Source of the DNA: Gammaproteobacteria bacterium
Lineage (GTDB): Bacteria; Pseudomonadota; Gammaproteobacteria; Xanthomonadales; SZUA-36
Reading direction: 5' to 3'
Length of the DNA: 64,000 bases
Assembly (NCBI GenBank): GCA_030428105.1
Contig: JAUIBE010000012.1
Coordinates: 29,547-93,546 of the forward strand
The notes beneath the pieces were generated by a model. That model was not told the origin of the DNA. It made no database searches and was given only the letters and a program-made list of their open reading frames with translations. Both the position numbers and the translations under genes were made by a program. This document shows, in pieces, positions 1 to 9,180 of this stretch (its first letter is position 1; each line of letters opens with the position of its first letter).

Positions 1-689
1 CCGATGCCAAGGACTCGCTGGACAAGCAGAACTGGCGCCGCGCGGTGCAGGAATACCGCACGCTGCAAACCCGCTACCCTTTCGGCCGCTACACCGAGCA
101 GTCGATGCTGGACCTGGGTTATGCCTACTTCAAGGCGCACCAACCCGAAAGCGCCCTTTCTACCCTGGATCGCTTTATCCGCACTTACCCGGCCCACGCC
201 AACGTCGACTATGCCTATTACCTGAAAGGCCTGGTGAACTACGAAGAGAACCTGGGCGTGCTGGAACGGATGATGCCGCAACGTGTCCGTGACCGTGACC
301 AGACCACCGCGCGTGATTCGTTTGCCGATTTCAAGGAGCTGCTGCGGCGCTTCCCGGACAGCCGCTATGCCGCCGACGCGCGCCAGCGCATGGTCTTCCT
401 GCGCAACAACCTGGCCGCCTACGAGGTGAGCGTCGCGGAATACTACATGCGCCGCCAGGCCTATATTGCGGTGGTTAACCGCGCACGCTACCTGCTGGAA
501 AACTACCCCGGCACCCCGCAAAGCGCCGACGCCCTCATGCTTCTGCACCAGGCCTACGGTGAACTAAGCATGGGCGAGCTGCAGGAAGACGCCTGGGCCG
601 TACTCGAAACCAACTACCCCGACCACTACTACGTGCTGGGCAAGAAGAAGAAGGAAAGCTGGGCTTCCAGGCTGTGGCCGTTTGACTAA
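1..689 (+). CDS. bamD: Outer membrane assembly lipoprotein BamD (5' end missing)
   Basis: The reading frame is open from nucleotide 3 to the stop at 687-689, so the window cuts off the N-terminus, including the signal peptide and lipobox. The visible part has the helical TPR-type repeats of BamD, with segments such as RYPFGRYTEQSMLDLGYAYF, DFKELLRRFPDSRYAADARQ and RARYLLENYPGTPQSADAL. BamD is the essential lipoprotein that works with BamA to fold and insert outer-membrane beta-barrels. The GTG at 45 is internal, not the real start. The C-terminus is short and lysine-rich. It is convergent with nadE across a hairpin-rich spacer. Confidence 0.93.
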   Translation, partial: DAKDSLDKQNWRRAVQEYRTLQTRYPFGRYTEQSMLDLGYAYFKAHQPESALSTLDRFIRTYPAHANVDYAYYLKGLVNYEENLGVLERMMPQRVRDRDQTTARDSFADFKELLRRFPDSRYAADARQRMVFLRNNLAAYEVSVAEYYMRRQAYIAVVNRARYLLENYPGTPQSADALMLLHQAYGELSMGELQEDAWAVLETNYPDHYYVLGKKKKESWASRLWPFD

Positions 690-697
690 TGTTCTGA

Positions 698-794
698 GCG
701 AGATGGGCCGTCCATGGCCCACTCGCATCTCGCCATCGAAAATTGCGATTTTCAATGTCTCGCGGGCTTTGCCCGTTGGCGCATCCTTGCGCCA
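698..794. repeat. Cluster of four hairpins between convergent bamD and nadE
   Basis: Four inverted repeats lie end to end in about 100 bp. GCGAGATG (698-705) pairs with CATCTCGC (726-733), with an inner GGCC/GGCC. GAAAAT (738-743) pairs with ATTTTC (748-753). CGGGC (763-767) pairs with GCCCG (771-775). TGGCGCA (777-783) pairs with TGCGCCA (788-794). None has a clean T-run, so this resembles a composite extragenic palindromic element that may also protect or end the two converging transcripts. The pairing is seen directly; the role is inference. Confidence 0.6.
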
Positions 795-812
795 AGGAGC
801 GCATGCCGGGCC

Positions 813-2444
813 TCAACTCAATTTTTTGTCGCGAAAACCTGAGGTAATTGGGTAGCGCCGGTCGCGGCCGAAGGCGCGGGCGGTGACACGGACGCCGGGC
901 GGGGCCTGGCGGCGCTTGTATTCGTTCTGCAGCACCAACCCGGCGACTCTCCTGACGGTGCGCTCATCGAAGCCGGCCTCAACAATCCTGGTGATTGACT
1001 GGTCCTGCTCGACGTAGCGTTGCAGGATCAGGTCGAGGTCTTCGTAGGGCGGCAACGAATCCTGGTCGGTCTGGTCGTGGCGCAGCTCGGCCGAAGGCGC
1101 GCGGGTAATCACAGCCTCCGGAATCGAAGGGGAAATCGAGTTTCGGTAGTTTGCCAGCGCGTACACCCGGGTCTTGAGGCAGTCGAGCAACGGCGCAAAA
1201 CCACCGCACATGTCGCCGTAGATGGTGCTGTAGCCCACCGCGGCTTCACTCTTGTTGCTGGTGCTCAGCGGCAGCCAGCCAAACTTATTGGAGAGCGCCA
1301 TCACGATGTTACCGCGCGCGCGGGCCTGGAGGTTTTCCTCCGCCAGGTCTGCCTCCCGCCCCTCGAACGAGGGCGCCAGGCACTCCAGCAACGCTTCAAA
1401 GGCAGGCTCGATGGAAATGCAGCGGTGATCGACGCCCAGCCCCACCGCCTGCTCCTGCGCAAGGTCGAGGCTGGTCTGCGAGGTGTAGCGCGAGGGCATC
1501 ATCACGGTGTGCACCCGCTCGGCACCCAGCGCGTCGACCGCAAGGGACAGGGTCAGCGCCGAATCGATGCCGCCGGAAAGGCCAAACACCACATCGCTAA
1601 AGCCATTCTTGTGCACGTAGTCGCGCAAGCCGGTGCGCAGCACCTCGTACACCTCGGCCAGGCCTTCCTCGTGCGGCTCGGGCCAGTCGGGCAGTTGGAA
1701 CTGCCTAGAGGCCGGGTCGAAGTCTGCAACTAACAAGGCCTCATCGCACAGCGGCCCTGGAGGGCTCAGCGAACCATCGCCGTTCAGCACCATGCTGCGG
1801 CCGTCAAACACCAGCTCGTCCTGGCCGCCGACGATATTGCAGTAAAGGCCCGGCAAACCGACTTCTGCATGCCGGGCGGCAAACATGCCGCTGCGCAATG
1901 CAAGCTTGTCGTAGTGGTAAGGCGAGGCATTGGGCATCAGCAACATCTGCGCGCCGGCGTCCCTGGCAAGCTGCGCCGGGGTGGGCTCCCAGGAGTCCTC
2001 GCAAACGATGACGCCTATCTTGACCCCATCGAGCTCCTGCACCATCGGCTCGGAGCCCTGGGCAAAATAGCGCCGCTCGTCGAAAACACCGTAGTTAGGC
2101 AATTCGCGCTTGAAGTACCGCCCCAGCAACCGGCCATCGCGCAGCCAGCTTGCGGCGTTGTAGCGCAGGCCGTCTTCTTCCCAGGGGTGGCCGATGACCA
2201 CATCGATGCCCTCGACCTCGCGGGTGAGCGCATCCAGCGCGGCGCGGTTCTGGTACATGAAACCAGGGCGCAGCAGCAGGTCTTCCGGCGGATAACCGGT
2301 AAGCGCCAGTTCGGGGAACAGCACCAGGCGGGCGCCCTGGGCCTTTGCATCGGCGATGCAATGACGCACCTTTCCCAGGTTTCCCTGGATGTCTCCAACC
2401 AGGAAATCGTACTGGGCCATGGCAAAGCGAATGGTTTCGCTCAT
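813..2444 (-). CDS. nadE: Glutamine-dependent NAD+ synthetase
   Basis: The protein has 543 residues, the length of two-domain, glutamine-using NAD synthetases. The N-terminal nitrilase-type glutaminase domain shows the catalytic triad Glu45 (LFPELALTGYPPEDLL), Lys112 (KRELPNYGVF) and Cys148 (GVIVCEDSWEP). The C-terminal ATP pyrophosphatase domain starts near residue 280 and has the P-loop SGGIDS at 290-295. It makes NAD+ from deamido-NAD+ and ATP, using ammonia channelled from glutamine. The gene starts at ATG 2444, about 46 bp after sucD, and is probably co-transcribed with sucCD. Confidence 0.95.
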   Translation of the reverse strand: MSETIRFAMAQYDFLVGDIQGNLGKVRHCIADAKAQGARLVLFPELALTGYPPEDLLLRPGFMYQNRAALDALTREVEGIDVVIGHPWEEDGLRYNAASWLRDGRLLGRYFKRELPNYGVFDERRYFAQGSEPMVQELDGVKIGVIVCEDSWEPTPAQLARDAGAQMLLMPNASPYHYDKLALRSGMFAARHAEVGLPGLYCNIVGGQDELVFDGRSMVLNGDGSLSPPGPLCDEALLVADFDPASRQFQLPDWPEPHEEGLAEVYEVLRTGLRDYVHKNGFSDVVFGLSGGIDSALTLSLAVDALGAERVHTVMMPSRYTSQTSLDLAQEQAVGLGVDHRCISIEPAFEALLECLAPSFEGREADLAEENLQARARGNIVMALSNKFGWLPLSTSNKSEAAVGYSTIYGDMCGGFAPLLDCLKTRVYALANYRNSISPSIPEAVITRAPSAELRHDQTDQDSLPPYEDLDLILQRYVEQDQSITRIVEAGFDERTVRRVAGLVLQNEYKRRQAPPGVRVTARAFGRDRRYPITSGFRDKKLS

Positions 2445-2490
2445 GGTCTACACCCCAGGGGCGCTTGCCCCAGGCCAGGTGGACGAATAA

Positions 2491-3366
2491 TCAGCCCTGC
2501 AGCCGCTCCGAAATGGCGCTGCCCAGGTCTACCGGTGAGCGCACGGTGGTCACGCCTGCCGCCTCAAGGGCCGCAAACTTGTCCGCCGCCGTGCCCTTGC
2601 CACCGGCGATGATGGCGCCAGCGTGGCCCATGCGTTTGCCGGGAGGTGCGGTGACGCCAGCGATGTAAGCCACTACCGGCTTGGTCACGTGCTCGGCGAT
2701 AAACTCGGCCGCCTCTTCCTCGGCGCTGCCACCAATTTCGCCCACCATGATGATGCCGTCGGTCTCATCGTCGTCCTGGAACAGGCCCAGAACATCGACG
2801 AAATTCATGCCCTGGATTGGGTCGCCACCAATGCCGATGCAGGTGGACTGGCCAAGCCCGGCCAGGGTGGTCTGGTGCACCGCCTCGTAAGTCAGGGTGC
2901 CGGAGCGCGAAACCACGCCAACGCGGCCCTTCGAGTGGATGCTGCCGGGCATGATGCCGATCTTGCATTCATCGGGGGTAATGATGCCCGGGCAATTGGG
3001 GCCGATCAGCCAGGTGTCTTCCAGGTCTTCAATCACGGCTTTCACCGTCATCATGTCCTGCACCGGGATGCCCTCGGTAATGGCGACAATCACGCGCACG
3101 CCCGCGTCGGCCGCTTCCAAAATGGCATCGGCGGCGAACGGAGGTGGCACGTAGATTACGGACGCATCCGCGCCGGTTTCGGCAACCGCCTGTTCAACCG
3201 TGTCAAACACTGGCAGGCCAAGGTGTTCCTGGCCACCCTTGCCGGGGGTTACACCACCGACAATTTTGGTGCCGTAATCCAGCGCCTGCTGGGAATGGAA
3301 GGTGCCCTGGTTACCGGTAAAGCCCTGGCAGATAACCCGGGTGTTGCTGTCAATCAATACACTCAC
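2491..3366 (-). CDS. sucD: Succinyl-CoA synthetase, alpha subunit
   Basis: The protein has 291 residues, the usual length. An N-terminal CoA-binding Rossmann domain ([18 protein letters not shown]) is followed by the ligase domain with the phosphohistidine loop [18 protein letters not shown], where His248 is the predicted phosphorylated residue. With SucC it interconverts succinyl-CoA and succinate with nucleotide phosphorylation in the TCA cycle. The start is GTG at 3366, with an AGGAG ribosome binding site six bases upstream. The gene follows sucC by 22 bp as the second gene of a sucCD unit. Confidence 0.97.
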   Translation of the reverse strand: MSVLIDSNTRVICQGFTGNQGTFHSQQALDYGTKIVGGVTPGKGGQEHLGLPVFDTVEQAVAETGADASVIYVPPPFAADAILEAADAGVRVIVAITEGIPVQDMMTVKAVIEDLEDTWLIGPNCPGIITPDECKIGIMPGSIHSKGRVGVVSRSGTLTYEAVHQTTLAGLGQSTCIGIGGDPIQGMNFVDVLGLFQDDDETDGIIMVGEIGGSAEEEAAEFIAEHVTKPVVAYIAGVTAPPGKRMGHAGAIIAGGKGTAADKFAALEAAGVTTVRSPVDLGSAISERLQG

Positions 3367-3388
3367 AATTCACTCCTAAGCGCTGCGC

Positions 3389-4549
3389 TTATGCAGCCTC
3401 GGCCACGACTTTGCGCGCCGCATCGTCCAGATTGTCGGCGGCGATGATCGCAAGCCCGCTCTCGTTCAGCATCTGCTTGCCCAGTTCGACGTTGGTGCCT
3501 TCAAGGCGCACCACCACCGGCACTTCCACACCCACTTCCTTCACCGCGGCGATGATGCCTTCTGCAATCTCGTTGCAGCGCACGATGCCGCCGAAGATGT
3601 TCACCAGGATGGCTTCCACCTTGTCGCTGGACAGGATCAGCTTGAAGGCCTCTTTAACGCGCTCGGCGTTGGAGCCGCCGCCCACATCGAGGAAGTTGGC
3701 CGGGTCGCCGCCGTGCAGCTTGATCACGTCCATGGTGGCCATCGCCAGGCCGGCGCCGTTCACCATGCAGGCAATGTTGCCGTCGAGCGTGACGTAGTTG
3801 AGGTCAAACTCGCTGGCCTTGGCCTCGGTGGGATCTTCCTGGGCGATGTCGCGCATGGCCACCAGGTCGGGGTGACGGAACAGCGCGTTGCCGTCGGCGT
3901 TGATCTTGGCATCCAGCGCCAGCAGGTCGTGAGACTTGGTGATGATCAACGGGTTGACCTCGACGATGCTCAGGTCTTTGTCGCGGAACAGGCGGTAGAG
4001 GCCGGCCATGATTTTGCCCAGCTGTTTGACCTGGGCCGCAGAGAGCCCCATGCCAAAGCCCATCTGGCGCGCCTGGAATGGCTGCAGGCCGGCCGTGTTA
4101 TCAACATGCACCGTGACGATCTTCTCGGGCGTCTCGCTGGCCACCTGCTCGATATCCACACCACCGGCAGCGGAACCCATGAACGTGATGCAGCGGTTGG
4201 CGCGGTCGACCAGGGCGGAAAGATACAGCTCCTGCTCGATATCCACTGCCTCGGCGATCAGCACGGTATCCACTGGCAGCGCCAGGCCGCCGGTCTGGTA
4301 AGTGCTGATTTTCATCGCCAGCATGCGGGTCGCTTCTTCGCGGACTTCATCCAGGCTGCGCGCCAGCTTCACGCCACCAGCCTTGCCGCGACCACCGGCA
4401 TGCACCTGGGCCTTGACCACCCACATGTCGCCGCCCAGTTCCTTTGCAGCCTCAACGGCTTCATCAGCCGTTGCTGCGACAATTCCGGCCGGAACCGGAA
4501 TGCCGTAGTCGGCGAACAGGGCCTTGGCCTGATACTCATGGAAATTCAT
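3389..4549 (-). CDS. sucC: Succinyl-CoA synthetase, beta subunit
   Basis: The start is ATG 4549 ([20 protein letters not shown]), preceded by AGAGGA; a longer open frame exists upstream but does not match the family. This gives 386 residues, against about 388 for E. coli SucC. The N-terminal ATP-grasp fold ([18 protein letters not shown]) is followed by the CoA-ligase domain with the [16 protein letters not shown] signature. It forms the nucleotide-binding half of the TCA-cycle enzyme with SucD. The gene is divergent from pilS, the neighbourhood known from Xanthomonas-type genomes. Confidence 0.97.
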   Translation of the reverse strand: MNFHEYQAKALFADYGIPVPAGIVAATADEAVEAAKELGGDMWVVKAQVHAGGRGKAGGVKLARSLDEVREEATRMLAMKISTYQTGGLALPVDTVLIAEAVDIEQELYLSALVDRANRCITFMGSAAGGVDIEQVASETPEKIVTVHVDNTAGLQPFQARQMGFGMGLSAAQVKQLGKIMAGLYRLFRDKDLSIVEVNPLIITKSHDLLALDAKINADGNALFRHPDLVAMRDIAQEDPTEAKASEFDLNYVTLDGNIACMVNGAGLAMATMDVIKLHGGDPANFLDVGGGSNAERVKEAFKLILSSDKVEAILVNIFGGIVRCNEIAEGIIAAVKEVGVEVPVVVRLEGTNVELGKQMLNESGLAIIAADNLDDAARKVVAEAA

Positions 4550-4672
4550 CGAAATTCCTCTGCGGAAAAGTCGGGTATTCTCTCGCGAATCCGACGCCTT
4601 TTCAAAGTAAGAGCGACATTTATGTCGCGAACCATGCCAGTCGTGGCCCAAAGCCCGCCGCCACACCCCCGG

Positions 4673-4681
4673 TGTTATAAT
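4673..4681 (+). promoter_or_regulatory. Extended -10 promoter for pilSR
   Basis: TGTTATAAT at 4673-4681 matches an extended -10 (TGnTATAAT). It lies 22 bp before the pilS ATG, so the leader would be about 15 nt. No convincing -35 is visible at the usual distance, as is common for extended -10 promoters. It would drive the pilS-pilR-egtB unit. Confidence 0.5.
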
Positions 4682-4703
4682 CGCCGGCAAAAATGGGCCC
4701 CTG

Positions 4704-6356
4704 ATGACAGCAAAGTCGAACAGCAGCACGTTTCCACTCTCAGAGGCTCTCACGAGCCGCGTCATCAATTACCTGAACGTCTATCGCATGGTGATCACCG
4801 TGCTGCTTGGCGCCGGGTTTTTCGGTGGGGTCCTGGGCACCTCCACCGCCGCGGAGCACCCTGCGGTTGCCGGCGCGGTGCTTACCGGCTACCTGCTGTT
4901 TGCCGCGTTCCACCTGTTTAGCGCCGCACGGCCCAACAAGAATGTGTATCGACTGGCCCAATACTCGATGGTCACCGATATTTTCTTCCTCAGCATGCTG
5001 CTGCTTACTTTCGGTGGCCTGCAGAACGGCCTGGGTGTGTTGCTGATCTTCGCCGGCGCGCTCTCGGCCATCCTTCTGCCCATTCGCCTTGCGATGTTCC
5101 TGGCCTCGATCGCGACGCTTTCGATGATCGGCGAGGCGCTGTGGCGTGAGTACCCCGACCGCGGCGTTGAAGCGGTGCTTCAGGCGGGGCTTTACGGCGT
5201 CACCGCCATGCTGGCTGCGCTGGTTTCCCACCAGGTGGCGTTTTGGGCGCGCGACTTCCGGCTGGTTGCCGAGCGCAGCAAGGCCACGGTGTCCGAACTG
5301 GAGCAGGTCAACGAACTGATCATCCGCCGAATGCGCACGGGCGTGATCGTGGTGGACAGTGATTGCAACGTGCGGCTGATGAATGAATCGGCCTGGTTCC
5401 TGATGGGCAGTCCGCCGGTGCGCCAAAGGCTCTTGAGTGACCTGTCACCACGCCTCGAACAAGCCCTGCTGCGCTGGCGACAAACCGCCTCGCTCAACAA
5501 CAAGCAGGTGGTGCTGGAGCCCAGCCAGGCACAGGTCGTGCCCAGCTTCGTCTCGCTGCCCCTTGGTGACCGCGCCGGCACGCTGATTTTCCTGGCCGAC
5601 GAAAACCTTATTACCCGCCGCGCCATGCAAATCTCGGTCACCACGCTGGGCAAGCTCTCCAGCAGTATCGCCCACGAGATCCGCAACCCGCTGGCAGCCG
5701 CCACGCACGCCGCGCAGCTGCTTGAGGAATCGCCCACCATCAAGCTCTCCGAGATGCGCCTGATCAACATCATCCAGAAACAATGCAAACGGATGAACGG
5801 TATCGTCGAGAATATTTTGCAGCTCTCGCGGCGCGAGCAGTCTAAGCCCGAGACGGTGGAACTGAACGAATTTCTTTCCGAACTGGTTGGCGAGTTCCTG
5901 TCTACCCAGAAGGCCAAGAACGTCGATTTCAAGACCCACTTCATGCCAGGCGAGGCGTATGTGTTGTACGACCGCAGCCAGCTCAACCAGTGCCTGTGGA
6001 AGTTGCTGGACAACGCCATCGACCATGCCTCGGGCACCAAGATTGTCCGTTTGCGCCTGAACATGCGCAAGGACGAACAGGCCGGATACTGCGTGATCTC
6101 GCTGGAAGACAATGGCCCCGGCATCGACAAGGCGCAGATCAAGCACGTGTTTGAGCCGTTCTTCTCAACCCGCAAGGATGGCTCCGGGCTGGGCTTGTAC
6201 ATTGCCCGCCAATTGTGTGAAGCAAACCAGTCGGAACTTACGGTAGACTCTGAGCCTGGGCAAGGTGCCCGCTTTCATATCAGGGTGGCGCTGGCCGGAG
6301 CCAAACCGGCCCAGGCCGAAGGGGAATCTGCTTCCAAAGCGGCCGCACCGGCGTAA
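4704..6356 (+). CDS. pilS: Pilus two-component sensor kinase PilS
   Basis: This 550-residue membrane histidine kinase has about six hydrophobic segments in residues 28-182, a PAS-like cytoplasmic region near 205-300, an H-box with the phospho-accepting His324 ([13 protein letters not shown]), an N-box ([11 protein letters not shown]), and ATP-lid boxes DNGPGID and GSGLGLYIA. In Pseudomonas, PilS senses pilin in the inner membrane and controls PilR, the sigma-54 activator of pilA. That role fits here because pilR follows 27 bp later and a sigma-54 promoter precedes the first pilin gene. It is divergent from sucC. Confidence 0.93.
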   Translation: MTAKSNSSTFPLSEALTSRVINYLNVYRMVITVLLGAGFFGGVLGTSTAAEHPAVAGAVLTGYLLFAAFHLFSAARPNKNVYRLAQYSMVTDIFFLSMLLLTFGGLQNGLGVLLIFAGALSAILLPIRLAMFLASIATLSMIGEALWREYPDRGVEAVLQAGLYGVTAMLAALVSHQVAFWARDFRLVAERSKATVSELEQVNELIIRRMRTGVIVVDSDCNVRLMNESAWFLMGSPPVRQRLLSDLSPRLEQALLRWRQTASLNNKQVVLEPSQAQVVPSFVSLPLGDRAGTLIFLADENLITRRAMQISVTTLGKLSSSIAHEIRNPLAAATHAAQLLEESPTIKLSEMRLINIIQKQCKRMNGIVENILQLSRREQSKPETVELNEFLSELVGEFLSTQKAKNVDFKTHFMPGEAYVLYDRSQLNQCLWKLLDNAIDHASGTKIVRLRLNMRKDEQAGYCVISLEDNGPGIDKAQIKHVFEPFFSTRKDGSGLGLYIARQLCEANQSELTVDSEPGQGARFHIRVALAGAKPAQAEGESASKAAAPA

Positions 6357-6383
6357 CACGATTAAAGCGATAACAACACTGGA

Positions 6384-7781
6384 ATGAATACTGCGCAGCA
6401 ACGCGTGCTTGTCGTCGATGACGAGCCCGACATCCGTGAACTCCTGGACCTGACACTGACCCGCATGGGTTTGGACGTCACCACGGTCGAGGACCTCGGC
6501 AACGCGCGCCGCGCGCTGGGCAGCCACCCCTTCAGTTTCTGCCTCACCGACATGCGCCTGCCCGATGGCAACGGCCTGGACCTGGTGAAGGAAATCTCCG
6601 AGCAGTACCCCGACCTGCCCACCGCGGTGATCACCGCCCACGGCAAGGTGGAAGACGCGGTAACCGCGCTCAAGATGGGCGCGTTTGACTTCGTCTCCAA
6701 GCCGGTCGACCTGGCAGTGCTGCGCAAGCTGGTCAACACCGCGCTGAAATTGATGCGCGAGGAAGAGCAGGACGCCAGCGAAGAAGATGAAGACCGCCCG
6801 GCGCTGTCATCTGGCCCGCTGGACAAGATGGCTGGAACCTCTAAGGCCATCAAGCGCTGCAAGACCATGATCGCCAAGCTCTCGCGCAGCCAGGCGCCGG
6901 TACTGGTGAGCGGCGACTCCGGCTCGGGCAAAGAGCTGGCCGCGCGGCTGATTCACGAACTGGGCCCGCGCGCCGATGGCCCGTTTATCCCTGTGAACTG
7001 CGGCGCCATTCCCACCGAGCTGATGGAAAGCGAGTTTTTCGGCCACAAGAAAGGCAGCTTTACCGGCGCATCGGCCGACAAGGAAGGCCTGTTCCAGGCC
7101 GCCGATGGCGGCACGCTATTGCTGGACGAGGTAGCCGACCTGCCGCTGCACATGCAGGTAAAACTGCTGCGCGCCATCCAGGAAAAAGCCGTGATGCCGA
7201 TCGGCGCGCGCAGCGAGGTTTCGGTGGACGTGCGCATCCTCAGCGCCACCAACAAGCCGCTGAAACCGCTGGTGGAATCCGGCCAGTTTCGCAGCGACCT
7301 GTATTTCAGGCTGAACGTCATCGAGCTGCACATTCCCAACCTCAACGAGCGCAGCGACGATATCCCGATACTGGCCGAGCGTTTCCTGGCGGAAATCGCC
7401 GAGCAGTGGTCAGACCGGGAAGCGCCGGTGATTTCGGACGAGGCCATGGCGGCGCTGCAAACCCACAAGTACACCGGCAATGTGCGCGAGCTGATCAACA
7501 TCCTGCAGCGCGCGGTGACCATGGCGGAAAGCGAATCCATCGAAGTGGATGACCTGATGCTTGAACAGTACATGCCGGACCTGTCGCTGGATGACGAGGA
7601 AGTAGAGGCGCCCGACCAGGACGAGGACCAGTCGCTGGACTCGTATATCGAGGACATCGAAAAGCGCAAGCTGGAAGAAGCGCTGGTGAAAGCCCGCTAC
7701 AACAAGACCCGTGCCGCCGAGATGCTGGGCATCAGCTTCCGCTCATTCCGCTACAAGCTGAAGAAGTACGGAATTGATTGA
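6384..7781 (+). CDS. pilR: Sigma-54-dependent response regulator PilR
   Basis: The 465 residues hold three domains. The receiver has the acidic pocket at 12-13 and phospho-acceptor Asp56 (LTDMRLPDGNG). The AAA+ domain has the Walker A GDSGSGKE near 176 and the sigma-54-contact loop GSFTGA near 227. The C-terminal Fis-type helix-turn-helix (NKTRAAEMLGISFRSFRYKL) ends at the C-terminus. PilR activates pilin transcription with RNA polymerase-sigma-54. The stop TGA overlaps the TTG start of the EgtB-like gene as TTGA. Confidence 0.94.
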   Translation: MNTAQQRVLVVDDEPDIRELLDLTLTRMGLDVTTVEDLGNARRALGSHPFSFCLTDMRLPDGNGLDLVKEISEQYPDLPTAVITAHGKVEDAVTALKMGAFDFVSKPVDLAVLRKLVNTALKLMREEEQDASEEDEDRPALSSGPLDKMAGTSKAIKRCKTMIAKLSRSQAPVLVSGDSGSGKELAARLIHELGPRADGPFIPVNCGAIPTELMESEFFGHKKGSFTGASADKEGLFQAADGGTLLLDEVADLPLHMQVKLLRAIQEKAVMPIGARSEVSVDVRILSATNKPLKPLVESGQFRSDLYFRLNVIELHIPNLNERSDDIPILAERFLAEIAEQWSDREAPVISDEAMAALQTHKYTGNVRELINILQRAVTMAESESIEVDDLMLEQYMPDLSLDDEEVEAPDQDEDQSLDSYIEDIEKRKLEEALVKARYNKTRAAEMLGISFRSFRYKLKKYGID

Positions 7782-9058
7782 CCCACCAGGCTGACTTCAA
7801 CGCCATCCCGGCGGACCAGTATCCCGCCCATCGGGGTCAACTGGTGTCTGCCTATCGCGCGGTGCGCAGACACAGCCGCCAGCTCACCTGCGGATTTTCC
7901 GAGGCCGAACACCAACTGCAATCCATGCCCGACGCCAGCCCGGTCAAGTGGCACCTGGCGCACACCACGTGGTTTTTCGAGACGTTTATCTTGCAGAGCC
8001 ACAAACCGAACTTTGATTGGTTCAACCCGCAGTTTTGCTACCTGTTCAACTCGTACTACAACGCCATTGGCGCGCAATACCCCAGGCCCAAACGCGGCCT
8101 GATCAGCAGCCCCAACCTGCAGGAAGTGTGGGAGTACCGGGCGCGGATAGACGGCGACATCACGCGGTTGTTGGAGCAGTGTGATGAAGCAACCTTTGCG
8201 GAGCTGGCCCCAACGCTGGTGCTGGGCCTGAACCACGAACAGCAACACCAGGAATTGATCTGCACCGACGTGAAGCATGGTCTGTTCCAGGCAGCCGGCG
8301 TGGAAGCCGAGGGTGCGACACCAGGCGAAACACCGCTGGCCGAGCCAGGCTGGCAAGAGCACCCCGGCGGCCGCACAACCATTGGCCACGAGGGCAGCGG
8401 TTTCTGCTTCGACAATGAACAGGCCGCACATGAAGTGCTGCTCACGCCATTCCGCCTGGCCACGCAGTTGGTGACCTGCGGCGAATGGCTGGAGTTCATG
8501 GAAGACGGCGGCTACGAGCAACCACTGCTGTGGCTTTCCGACGGCTGGCAATGGCGCAACGAAAACAAAATTGAAGCGCCGCTGTACTGGCGAAAGATTA
8601 ACGGAAAGTGGCACCAATTTTCCGCGTGGGACCTGAGTCGAGGCGACGGGAAGGGTGTAGGAGCGGCGCCTCGCCGCGACACCGGCTGGCACGCCATCAA
8701 GCCTTTTGACCCCGTCCTGCACATCAGCTACTACGAAGCCGATGCCTTCGCCGAATGGCGCGGCGCCCGCCTGCCACGCGAAACCGAATGGGAAGCGGTG
8801 ATGAAACAAAAAGAAGGCGCACTGCAAACCAGCCAGGCCTGGGAATGGACCCAAAGCGCCTACGCCGCCTACCCGGGCTTCAAACCCTCTCCAGGAATGG
8901 CAGGCGAATACAACGGCAAATTCATGATCAACCAGATGGTACTGCGCGGCGCTTCACCCGTGACGTCGCCGCACCATTCCCGACCCAGCTACCGCAACTT
9001 CTTCCACCCCGGCGCGCGCTGGCAGTACAGCAGTCTTCGACTTGCCAAGGACGTGTAG
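7778..9058 (+). CDS. egtB: EgtB-like non-heme iron sulfoxide synthase
   Basis: The 426 residues fit the EgtB architecture: an N-terminal DinB-like helical domain (WHLAHTTWFFETF; the iron motif HEQQHQE supplies His153 and His157) and a C-terminal formylglycine-generating-type domain (HISYYEADAFAEWRGARLP, RPSYRNFFHPGARWQ). EgtB joins cysteine or gamma-glutamylcysteine to hercynine in ergothioneine synthesis. No egtD methyltransferase is in the window, so the substrate is uncertain. The start is TTG 7778, coupled to the pilR stop. Residues about 293-301 are encoded by a REP-like hairpin, in a stretch that looks longer than in family members I recall. Whether the enzyme is still active cannot be judged here. 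Confidence 0.82.
   Translation: MTHQADFNAIPADQYPAHRGQLVSAYRAVRRHSRQLTCGFSEAEHQLQSMPDASPVKWHLAHTTWFFETFILQSHKPNFDWFNPQFCYLFNSYYNAIGAQYPRPKRGLISSPNLQEVWEYRARIDGDITRLLEQCDEATFAELAPTLVLGLNHEQQHQELICTDVKHGLFQAAGVEAEGATPGETPLAEPGWQEHPGGRTTIGHEGSGFCFDNEQAAHEVLLTPFRLATQLVTCGEWLEFMEDGGYEQPLLWLSDGWQWRNENKIEAPLYWRKINGKWHQFSAWDLSRGDGKGVGAAPRRDTGWHAIKPFDPVLHISYYEADAFAEWRGARLPRETEWEAVMKQKEGALQTSQAWEWTQSAYAAYPGFKPSPGMAGEYNGKFMINQMVLRGASPVTSPHHSRPSYRNFFHPGARWQYSSLRLAKDV
8656..8680 (+). repeat. REP-like hairpin inside the egtB-like coding sequence
   Basis: The 25-bp unit begins TGTAGGAGCGGC and ends CTCGCCGCGAC. Its core GCGGCG-cct-CGCCGC forms a 6-bp stem. The head (GTAGGAGCGGC) is the type seen in REP families of Pseudomonas and Xanthomonadales. 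It is read in frame as GVGAAPRRD. A near-identical copy lies in the thiE-like gene at 17281-17308. Confidence 0.75.
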
Positions 9059-9149
9059 CAGCGACCACGTCATCCCGGAAATGCGGGTAGCATTATCCGA
9101 TCGCGCAACAGCGACCACGTCATCCCGGAAATGCGAGTAGCATTATCCG
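9059..9149 (+). repeat. Two-copy 41-bp direct repeat after egtB
   Basis: Copies at 9059-9099 and 9109-9149 differ by one base (9086 against 9136) and have a 50-bp period. Each contains GTCATCCCGGAA and TATCCG. The same GTCATCCCGGAA and GGGTCCCGGATATCCCG words recur between lpxC and ftsZ at 21758-21866, so this is probably one dispersed repeat family. It separates the egtB stop from the ligase-like gene and leaves little room for a promoter. Confidence 0.7.
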
Positions 9150-9180
9150 GGACCCACCGGCGAAGAAATTTGATAACAAG

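Noticed and set aside
4550..4672. Defined sucCD promoter
   Set aside because: A TTGAAA and a GAATAC can be found on the minus strand, but the 19-bp spacer and weak -10 do not support a firm call.
5192..6202. 336-residue minus-strand open frame opposite pilS
   Set aside because: pilS has all kinase boxes; this frame is its mirror, with many Ser and Arg and no domain.
9059..9149. Possible CRISPR array
   Set aside because: There are only two copies with a 9-bp gap, no spacer series and no cas genes.
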